The translations under genes and the position numbers were made by a program. Positions 55,841 through 64,000 of a stretch of DNA of 64,000 bases are shown piece after piece (the stretch's first letter is position 1; each line of letters opens with the position of its first letter). The notes under the pieces are model-generated. The model searched no databases, was not told the origin of the DNA, and was given only the letters and a program-made list of their open reading frames with translations. The DNA is taken from positions 62,001-126,000 of the forward strand of contig JAIXMR010000030.1 of the NCBI GenBank assembly GCA_025677835.1. The letters run 5' to 3'. Source of the DNA: Sporodiniella umbellata (taxonomy: Eukaryota; Mucoromycota; Mucoromycetes; Mucorales; Rhizopodaceae).

Positions 55841-58800
55841 ATTTTTGGTGTTGTAGCGAATATATACTACAATGATAACATCGATTGGACCAAAGACTGG
55901 ATCAACTTTGCATCAGTATTTAAAAAAATATTTTTATTATAAAGGTTTCCCTTTTATTAATAAACTATATAATGTGACAGACGAAAATAGAGAAATAGTC
56001 AATATAGACTAATTAGGACTTTTTTTGTGGGTTGCACCAACGACATCTACGACATGTTGAAGATCTACAACAACAACTACATCTTTGACATGTCGAACTA
56101 ACTATAAAAAGAAAAAACATTACAAAATACGGAAAACCAGAAAAACATCAGAAAAAGTATAAAAACCCAAAAACAATAATTGTCAAATAATTTATCAAAT
56201 AACAAATCAAATAAACGGTTATATAAATATTCATATAATACACTTATCACTGAATACCCTTCTCTGTATTTTATCTTATTTTGATCCCTAGAAGTTGAAC
56301 TTATCCTTCTCTGTAAACTCTTTTTATTTTATTTTACTTTTATTATATTTTACTATATAGTTTGATCTACTCTATAAGATCTGGTGGTCACTACATCCCT
56401 TTTTACTTTATTTTTATTCTTTTACTTTATATCTACAAGCGGATATCTTTTATTTCTTTTTATTTTATACACTTAAATCTCCTAAGCACGCAATCCTACA
56501 ATAAATATTCAAATTACAAGAATATCACTGAATATTTCCCTATTTTTATTATACTGATCCCTTGAAGACGAATCAATTCCTTCTCTGTAAACCCTTATTC
56601 TTATTTTTATATCTATCGATTCTTTGAAGTTAACACAGAGCTCTTACTGTAACCCTTTTTGTTTTTAGTTTGTCTTGTTTTTATTTTCTTACAATTGATC
56701 TACTCTACAAAATCTAATGGACATTCATCAACGAACCTACTTGTATTCTTTTTGTATTGTATCTCTTTCTATTTGATTTTTTATACTCAATTCTATACAA
56801 CACCCCCACTTTACAGCATCTGCTAAGTTCTAACAATCCCCCATAACTATAAAGCTTTACCATCCCATAAAAATTCTATTATTTTATTGTCATCGATCAA
56901 ATATCAACAACGCTATTTGATGTTACAGACCTCATCAATGACATTAATGGCTTGGCCAAAAAATTGGCCAGCTTTACACTGGTGCTCCCAGGGACCCTTT
57001 GTTGGTTGTGATTTTATACAACTATACTATTTTGTCATTGTTATTGTTGGCGCTACTATTTTTATAAAGATTGTACCAAATACTATCTAGCATTAATGGT
57101 TCAAATACTCCAAAAAAGCTTAAGTAGATTGTAAAATAGATCCAGTTTCGAACACAAAATAAGGAGCAAAACGAGAAAAAAGTTGGCGACAAAATCTTAT
57201 AGCTACACAAAAGATGTGGACTCTTGTATTCTTTTCCATTTTGCTAATCAACTTTAGATACAACATACCAAGAATTTTGTAATACGCTGTTCATAATTGA
57301 TCTTTTTAACAAAAAAATCTCAAAGCACCTCTTTGTTGCAAAAAAAAAAAAATTGTGAAGATATGATACATACATTAACTGTTAATTATAACATCAATTC
57401 ATATACAAATGTAGGGCTAGCTGTTATTATTTTGTCTAAAAATTGCTGTTTTCACTTTGAATACAGTATAAAAAGATATCAATATAACCGATTTACTATT
57501 CTTCTTTTGTAATCCATAAAAAAAAGTAATGCGTCTGGTAGTAGATATGAAGTAAATAATTTTTTTTTTTTTTTTGAATATATGGTCCTCAGACTTTGTG
57601 GAGAAGATCAAATCAAACAAAAAAAAAGGAAAAGGGCGAAGCAGAAGTCAAGGGTTTATAACAGCCATAATAATGTCTAAAAGTCCTTGCCTTCTTTTTT
57701 TGGTTACTATAGACATACATTTAACTTCTTTTTTTGTTGCCAAAATATCCAATGCGGCTGAATAATAAATTAGATGATCTAATATTCTGGAAACTTAGAA
57801 CTTTTTTTTTGTAGGGCAAAAAAACAAACTATAATATGAAAAATATTCATTGATACCATTGTTTGAAACTGATAAGATATGGTTTAGTTGTAAAATTTGA
57901 CAAAGATAGACTGCTACAACATTTTTGAGAATTTCCAGTTCTTATGTTTTCTTGGACCTCGTGGTATTTGGTGTATTAAAAATGTTAACACTCTATCTAG
58001 TATGAAGCGTATTCATTTATTTATTAAAGAACAGGAGTAAAGTTGGTATAATTTTTGGTTAGCATATATAAAACTAAGATCCTGGTTTGCTTCATTACAA
58101 ACAAATGATAGGAAAAATAACGATGAAAGTTTTACTGATGGTTTTGTTTGTTTTAATGTTTCTATGCTATATGATCTAAACCTCAAAAAGGTTGCCGAAT
58201 CTCTTATGCCTCTATAGAGATGTTGTAATACTGTACTATTTGAAAGAATATCTGGGCACAGAAAAGTAAAAAAGGATAAACAAAAAGTTCGAATAAAGGG
58301 GTCACTGCATCTGTTTCTAGTGGAGGAGCTTGCTAAAAACAAAAGCAAGGGAAAGATAGGCGACTTGCAATAAAACTCAAAGTAAAATAACAATTTACAA
58401 TAAAGGTTTCGCTTGCGGCTATTAGATCTTGTAAAATAAATCAAACTAAAGGTAATAATAAAACAAAGCAAAGTAAAGGGTTGATTAACGATGAAGGAAT
58501 GCGTTTGTCTTCAAAGAATCAGATAAAAAAGTTAAAATAAAAAGGATCACAATAAATGATAATAATTGAATTTGAGGGTTCAGCTATATAATGCCCAATA
58601 ATAAGACTGTTGCTTGGATATATAAAGACAAAGGTATATTTGCTAAATATAAAAGTTAGGGTATAGATTGATATAGAGAGTTGATAAAAACACTTGGAAC
58701 AAATTTTTTGAAGGTTTTTATAGTTTTCTCTTTTTTTTGAGTGGTTCAAATACACACACTGCTTGGAGATTCAAGAAAACACAAAAACAAGTGTCTACAG

Positions 58801-59067
58801 TTTATCTGAATTCACGCTGTTCGTACCAAATATTACAATGAAGACAATGTGGAGTTTTTCCAGTTACTCCAAGAGTGAAGTGTCAAATATTAACAACAAC
58901 AACAGCACTTTATGATATTGACTCTATGCTAATATGGCTTTAACTTTTTTCATTTCTGCATAGTGTATATCAACAAAAAAAAAACAATGGTGTTTTTTTT
59001 TACTATTAGAGAGAATAGCTTCTCTTGTTTTTTTTATAAAAAAAATAAATAATATATAAAATGTAAA
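55841..59067. other. 3.2 kb AT-rich gene-poor block
   Basis: No supported gene lies between tRNA-Asn and the ERG5 3' end. The block holds diverged direct repeats (56248-56770, listed separately), an imperfect hairpin near 56049-56097 and a perfect inverted repeat TGGCCAA-AAAA-TTGGCCA at 56953-56970. Several frames of 60-150 codons on both strands have skewed Ile/Phe/Lys/Asn composition, as expected by chance at this base composition. Confidence 0.5.
56248..56770. repeat. Diverged direct repeats in AT-rich intergenic DNA
   Basis: A segment starting CACTGAATA, containing GATCCCT-GAAG and ending TTCTCTGTAAAC, occurs at about 56248-56320 and again at about 56526-56595 (offset about 274-278 bases). 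A second word TTGATCTACTCTA-AA-ATCT occurs at about 56362 and 56695 (offset 333). The copies are clearly diverged with insertions. Confidence 0.65.
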
Positions 59068-60452
59068 TTAATGATTAGTTCTAGGTGTAAAACTCATGAT
59101 ACAGCCATCCTGAGGATAAATAGTAGCGAAAATAGAGATGTCATCGCTCTTGTCAGTACGTGTATGTGTCCATTCCATCTTCATAGTGGCTTGAGCAATA
59201 ACAGCCATCAAGTGCATCATAGCATATTCTCTTCCCAGACAGTGATGAGGCCCATTGCCAAAGACCATAAAGTTTTTGGGGTGTTTTTCAGCAATACCTT
59301 GAGGGCCCCAACGATCAGGGTCAAATGCATCGGGATTAGGATAGGCAACAGGGTCATGCAAAGCAGGATAGGTTGTGGGGATGACCATAGCTATTTGATG
59401 TAACATAAGTTATGTATTTCTATAAATATTGTTTTCTACATACATTTCTTAGGGATTGTATAGTTGGGTGTAATGGGCCATTCACGTACAGTTTGATAAG
59501 GTACCATCAAGACAGGAGGGCGCAAACGCAAAATCTCTTTAACGACTTGACGCAAGTAGAGAGATTCCTCCATTAATTCCAAAGATAGGTCTTGATCGAG
59601 ATTTCCTTTTCTCACTTCAACTTGTTCTTTATATACCTTCTCGAGCACATCAGGATGGTCCGCTAAAAGTTGGAAAGCCCAAGTCAAAGCAGAGGATGTA
59701 GCATCTTGAGAAGCAAACAAGAACGTAAGGATGGTTAAAGCTACTTCGCGGTTGTCGAATTTTCTAGGAGCAGGCTTTCCAGCCTTAGCACACTCTACTT
59801 CGTATTCAGCCATTGAGTTGATCCAGGCATCCATCATTGACTTGATTTCTCCACCCTCAGCCATACGTACACGGCAGTCTTTAATGCATTCAATAAAATG
59901 ATTGACAATGAATTTACGGGACTGGATGGCTTTGTATACTTTAGTTCCAGGTAGAGGGATAGGGAAGTTGACGAGTTCCAAAGCAGCTGTGATGTTAAAA
60001 TACTCTTCAGAAATTTCAGCTGCTACTTTATCTGTCATAAATTCTCCCAAGAAGACTCGAAGGGAGGCTTCCATGTTAATCTCACGGAAACGCAATTGAT
60101 ATTGCTCAGATTTCCCATCTAACGAAAGCCACTCATCAAAATGTTTCTGATATACCTTTTCTTGAATGGGAATATAGAGGCTAGAAGCTATGTATTAGTT
60201 TCAATTATATACAACCATCTTTTTCTTTTACCCAAGTGCTTTGCGAGTAAACAATACGTTTAAGCCTTTTCTGTAATCAACATGCTGCTTTCCGCTTAAA
60301 AAGACCCAGTTGTCTGCACACAGTATGTGTCTCATTGAGTCAACCACAGCGGGTTCAGCATAAACAGGGGCGTTCAAGATCTTTCGACTTAATTCACAGG
60401 TAGAGGCGATGACTACGAATCTTGTTTTAAAAGTAAGTATTACTTTTTGGGC

Positions 60453-60483
<31 letters not shown>

Positions 60484-60838
60484 CGCTTTACCTGTCAAAC
60501 ACGCTGACACAAGACAGCTCTCCACTTCTCCACTTGCTCATATAGCCTTCAAAAGTAGGATACAGAGAATCCATAAAGGCGCCAATAATTGGGATTTTGA
60601 AAAGAGGACCTGGCAAAGACTTTTTCTTTTTCAAGTATACATATTGCTCATAAGCAAACAAGCCAACAAGAGCCGAACAAACGACAGCGGTTGTAGAAGG
60701 TTGTGTAGAAACAAAAGCGCTTATAGCATTTTTGGCAGATTCGATGGAGCGAGGGTTAAACAAACTAAGTGGTGTTAATTTCCCCTGAAGTTTGTTCCTT
60801 CTATTATATGACTGTTTTCTTTATTACCTTGTTGACAT
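59068..60838 (-). CDS. ERG5: Sterol C-22 desaturase, cytochrome P450 CYP61
   Basis: Five exons, 60838-60828 (11 bases), 60764-60492, 60420-60232, 60180-59444 and 59390-59068, total 511 codons (510 residues). ERG5/CYP61 introduces the C-22 double bond late in ergosterol synthesis in the ER. Seen: an N-terminal membrane helix ([20 protein letters not shown]) followed by KKKKSLPGP; the I-helix [17 protein letters not shown]; the K-helix ExxR (KEILRLRPP); [19 protein letters not shown] and PDRW; and the heme-binding [14 protein letters not shown] with the axial Cys at about C454. The ASQDATSSA version of the oxygen-binding motif and YPALHDP are characteristic of CYP61. The first exon ATGTCAACAAG is inferred: GTAATA donor, TTAG acceptor and phase fit, and there is no other ATG near the N-terminus. 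The intron near 60460 has a ~26-base T tract. Confidence 0.95.
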
Positions 60839-61689
60839 GACAGTCGCTGAATTAACAAAAAGAAAATGGAAAACAAGAAAAAACAAAAAAAAAAAAAAAA
60901 AGGAGAGGAAAGTGTGCCGGGTACCTTTTCTTTTTTTTTTTTTTTTTTAGAAATAAAGAAACACAAAAAAAAAACTAAACAGAAAAAGGTTTCCTCAAGG
61001 TGAAAACATACCAAATAAAAGATGTGACACGAAAATAATTTCAAGTGGACTTTGATCCCGGGCCTATATTTTTACCGTAAAGGGAAAGAGGCAAGAAGGC
61101 AGAAAGAACATCCAAAAAAAAAAAAAAAATTCGAACAAGGAACTTGCCAGATATGATTTCAAGACTCAATTGGCCAGTAAATGAAGACTGACTTAATACT
61201 CTTTCGGCTAGTATTTCAATAATATATTGTCCAAAACAAATTGAGTGCTTCGGTTTCATTACCTCCTGGAACTTTTCACCAAAAAAAAAAAAATTTCAAA
61301 TATAGAATTAAACAAGACAGCGTATGTAGTTGATTTTTGACGACAAGATCAACCTGAAATCAACGGTCAATATAAGCAGGAAACCTATAGACTAACAAAA
61401 TATATCATCCTATTTCTTTATGTTTCCAGGTTAGGGCGTGGAGTTAGTGGAGAAGAATGAGGCTTATTAGATAGCTTATACAAGTATCTGTGCTCTCAAA
61501 GGCTGTTGTTGAATAAAGGAATAAATATAAAATGGTACATAAATAAACTATGCTACGATTATTTTGATTTAAACTTTGCTTTTATTTTTGAAAGAAAAAA
61601 ATATACTATATTACACAGTGTTGAACTTTATACAAAAACAAGATATAGAAGATAGGTTATGAGTAGTGTTGAACTTGAAGAGAAAAGGC
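60839..61689. other. Spacer holding the ERG5 promoter and MET6 3' flank
   Basis: About 850 bases with long A tracts (about 60885-60901, 61113-61127, 61281-61293) and a T tract at 60929-60949. AT-rich 3' flank of MET6 begins at about 61500. No gene and no confidently recognised sterol-response element is seen. Confidence 0.5.
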
Positions 61690-63999
61690 TTAGTGTAAGG
61701 CGCGGAGTTGCTTGGCGACTTGCACCAGGTTAGTCAAAGCAGCTTCCGTTTCGGCCCAGCCACGAGTCTTCAAACCACAGTCAGGGTTGACCCAGACGCG
61801 TTCCTTGGGAATATATTTGATAACACTGTCAATCTTTTCCTTCATTTCTTCTGTACCAGGAACACGAGGAGAATGGATATCAAAGACACCAGGGCCGACT
61901 TCTTGAGGGTAGCCTTGACTCTTGAAGACTTCCAATAGACGCTCATCAGACTTACTGTTTTCAATAGTAATCACATCAGCATCCAAGGCAGCAATGGCAG
62001 CAAAGATATCGTTGAAGTCAGAGTAGCACATGTGTGTGTGGATTTGAGTTTCATCGCGTACACCAGCAGTAGACAAACGGAAACAACCGACAGACCATTC
62101 AAGATAAGCTTCCCAATCAGCACGACGGATGGGCAAACCTTCACGGATAGCAGGCTCATCGACTTGAATACAGGGGATACCAGCAGATTCCAAGTCAACC
62201 ACTTCATCACGGAGAGCCAAACCGACTTGAGCGCAGATTTCATTCAAAGGAAGGTCGTCACGTACAAAAGACCACTTCATCATTGTAACAGGACCGGTCA
62301 ACATACCCTTCATAGGCTTGGAAGTCAAGGATTGTGCATAGGAGATTTCAGCAATCGTCATTTGGCCACGGCGAGAGACATCACCATAGATTACAGGAGG
62401 CTTGACACAACGAGAGCCGTAGGAAACAACCCAGCCATTTTCAGTGAAACCGTAACCGTGCAACAAGTGACCAAAGTGTTCGACCATATCATTACGTTCA
62501 GGTTCGCCATGGACAAACACATCCAAACCAACCTTTTCTTGAAATTCAACCATCTTCTTCATTTCAGACTTGATGAAGGCATCGTATTCTTCAGCAGACA
62601 GCTGGCCCTTGTTGTGTTTTTGACGAGCCACACGAATTTCTTTGGTTTGAGGGAAAGAACCGATGGTGGTGGTGGGGAAAAGAGGCAATTTGAGCTTCTT
62701 GACTTGAGCCTCACGACGTACAGGGAAAGCAGAAGGGCGCTTCCATGCTTCAGCAGGGATTTTGCCAGCACGGTCGCGTACTTCAGGGTTGACAGTCTGA
62801 GGAGAGGTACGGCGAGATTCGATGGCAGCAGCGTTCTTGTTCAAGATGTCCTTGACAGAGTCAGCACCATCACGAACAGCCTTGGAAATAGTGGCAATTT
62901 CTTGAGTCTTTTCGACAGAGAAAGACAGCCAGCTGAAGAGTTCGGCATTTTCAGCAGCAATCTTCTTTTCAAAGGTGGTGGAAAAAGGAGAGTGAGCTAA
63001 AGAGCAAGAGGGAGCGATAAAGACACGGTCTTGACCCAAAGCAGCAACAGCTTTCTTGGCCACCTCGATAGAGTGGGAGAGGTTGTTGATCCAGATATTA
63101 CGGCCATCAACAAGACCAAGAGACAAGATTTGGTTGTCTTTGAGCAGAGGCAAGACGATATCGAGTTCTTGAGGAGCGCGAACCAAGTCAAGGTGAATGG
63201 CATCAACGTGAGGCAAAAGACTGTTGATGTTATCTTCTACACGGCCAAAGTAAGCAGCAACGAGAACCTTGATGTTGGTTTGGGCTTGGATAGTCTTGTA
63301 GGCTTCTTCAAAAGCAGTCTTGTATTGGCTAGACAAATCATAGATGAGAGCAGGTTCATCGATTTGTACCCATTGAGCACCAGCACCTTCCAATTGCTTG
63401 ATGAGTTCAACATAGAGGGGAAGCAGCTTGGGCAAGAGAGTAAGTGTATCGAATTCTTCAAATCCTTTAGCAGACTTAGCCAAACGAAGGAAGGTGACGG
63501 GGCCGACAAGAACAGGACGTGTTTCGATACCTAAAGACTTGGCAGCGTTGTATTGCTCGACAGCGCGAGGGTTGGACAAGTGGAAGCTTTGGTTAGGTTC
63601 CAATTCAGGTACGATGAAGTGATAGTTGGTGTCGAACCACTTCTTCATTTCTTGAGCAGGAACATCAATTTTCTCTGTAGTTTCAGTAGCAGGCTTTTGG
63701 AGACCACGACCCATAGCAAAGAACTGTTGAAGAGGGTCTTTGATGTGTTGATAGCGTTGGGGAATAGCACCGAATTGGTGAGCAGTATCCAAAACACGGT
63801 CGTAAAGGGTAAACTCGCCTGAGGGAATGTGCTCCAAACCTTGCTCCTTTTGCAAAACCCAGTGAGCTTCTTGAATTTTCAAACAAGCAGTCTTGAGTTC
63901 GTCAGCACTAATTTTGCCAGACCAGTAGGCTTCGACAGATTTCTTGAGCTCACGTTGAGAGCCGACGTAAGGGAAACCAAGGTTAGTAGCAAGAACCAT
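61690..63999 (-). CDS. MET6: Cobalamin-independent methionine synthase
   Basis: A single uninterrupted frame of 770 codons (769 residues), complete from the ATG at 63999, one base inside the window edge. It transfers the methyl group from 5-methyltetrahydropteroyl-polyglutamate to homocysteine to make methionine in the cytosol. The start LGFPYVGSQRELKKSVE matches the family's LGFPRxGxxRELK beginning. The C-terminal catalytic half contains LPLFPTTTIGSFPQT, VFVHGEPERNDMVEHFG, the zinc ligands in THMCYSDFND (around 653-660), and the final NPDCGLKTR (Cys about 737). The coding sequence is markedly richer in G and C than its flanks and has a biased codon choice, consistent with strong expression. 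It supplies methionine downstream of the cystathionine beta-lyase and depends on the folylpolyglutamate synthase encoded about 8-18 kb away. Confidence 0.97.
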   Translation of the reverse strand: MVLATNLGFPYVGSQRELKKSVEAYWSGKISADELKTACLKIQEAHWVLQKEQGLEHIPSGEFTLYDRVLDTAHQFGAIPQRYQHIKDPLQQFFAMGRGLQKPATETTEKIDVPAQEMKKWFDTNYHFIVPELEPNQSFHLSNPRAVEQYNAAKSLGIETRPVLVGPVTFLRLAKSAKGFEEFDTLTLLPKLLPLYVELIKQLEGAGAQWVQIDEPALIYDLSSQYKTAFEEAYKTIQAQTNIKVLVAAYFGRVEDNINSLLPHVDAIHLDLVRAPQELDIVLPLLKDNQILSLGLVDGRNIWINNLSHSIEVAKKAVAALGQDRVFIAPSCSLAHSPFSTTFEKKIAAENAELFSWLSFSVEKTQEIATISKAVRDGADSVKDILNKNAAAIESRRTSPQTVNPEVRDRAGKIPAEAWKRPSAFPVRREAQVKKLKLPLFPTTTIGSFPQTKEIRVARQKHNKGQLSAEEYDAFIKSEMKKMVEFQEKVGLDVFVHGEPERNDMVEHFGHLLHGYGFTENGWVVSYGSRCVKPPVIYGDVSRRGQMTIAEISYAQSLTSKPMKGMLTGPVTMMKWSFVRDDLPLNEICAQVGLALRDEVVDLESAGIPCIQVDEPAIREGLPIRRADWEAYLEWSVGCFRLSTAGVRDETQIHTHMCYSDFNDIFAAIAALDADVITIENSKSDERLLEVFKSQGYPQEVGPGVFDIHSPRVPGTEEMKEKIDSVIKYIPKERVWVNPDCGLKTRGWAETEAALTNLVQVAKQLRALH

Positions 64000-64000
64000 A

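Noticed and set aside
58013..58471. 152-codon minus-strand frame in the AT-rich block
   Set aside because: Its composition (Phe, Leu, Ser, Ile, Tyr) is what AT-rich DNA gives by chance. No domain, signal or good start context is seen.
1..64000. CRISPR arrays, operons, Shine-Dalgarno sites, rRNA operons and intact transposons
   Set aside because: The window is eukaryotic with spliced genes. No spaced direct-repeat array, rRNA, transposase or reverse transcriptase sequence was recognised.

Overview
The window is nuclear DNA from a filamentous fungus, most likely an early-diverging Mucoromycota (Mucorales-like) species. The fungal assignment rests on a CYP61-type sterol C-22 desaturase, an APSES transcription factor, a Prm10-like membrane protein, a Slm1-like protein and a secreted pepsin-type protease. 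The Mucoromycota placement is inference from gene style: compact genes with many introns of about 40-100 bases, GTAAG-type donors, AT-rich intergenic DNA and abundant homopolymer T and A tracts. No bacterial, viral, CRISPR or clearly recognisable transposon sequence was seen. All spliced models were built by hand from splice signals, reading phase and family resemblance. Every listed coding model closes in frame.

Layout, left to right: the 3' end of HSP60 (+); Prm10/ThrE-like transporter (-); secreted aspartic protease (-); a gene-poor 1.8 kb; Slm1-like F-BAR/PH protein (+); ribosome biogenesis factor NOP53 (+); a CBM21 glycogen-targeting PP1 subunit (-); a small orphan gene (+); oligosaccharyltransferase catalytic subunit STT3 (-); GlcNAc-6-phosphate deacetylase (+); the spliceosome-associated CWF19L2-like (-) and NOSIP-like (+) genes sharing a 118-base divergent promoter; Tudor-SN (-); a CAF120/Skg3-like double PH protein (-); a 2.9 kb gene-poor block; an unusual kinase (+) carrying an N-terminal calponin-homology domain and a C-terminal C1-like zinc motif; a roughly 2,000-residue mucin-like surface protein (+) with several nested repeat systems; cystathionine beta-lyase (+); a polytopic protein with GT31-like and GT32-like domains (-); a MIT-domain protein (-); a compact APSES transcription factor (+); folylpolyglutamate synthase (+); a tRNA-Asn(GUU); a 3.2 kb AT-rich block with diverged repeats; CYP61/ERG5 (-); and methionine synthase MET6 (-), whose start codon lies one base from the window's right edge.

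Most genes are housekeeping. Three (cystathionine beta-lyase, folylpolyglutamate synthase, MET6) act in successive or supporting steps of methionine synthesis: homocysteine production, polyglutamylation of the folate cofactor, and homocysteine methylation. STT3, the double glycosyltransferase and GlcNAc-6-P deacetylase belong to glycosylation and amino-sugar metabolism. The most unusual contents are the CH-kinase-C1 protein, the repeat-built surface protein, the multi-membrane double glycosyltransferase, and very short first exons (9 and 11 bases) in two genes.
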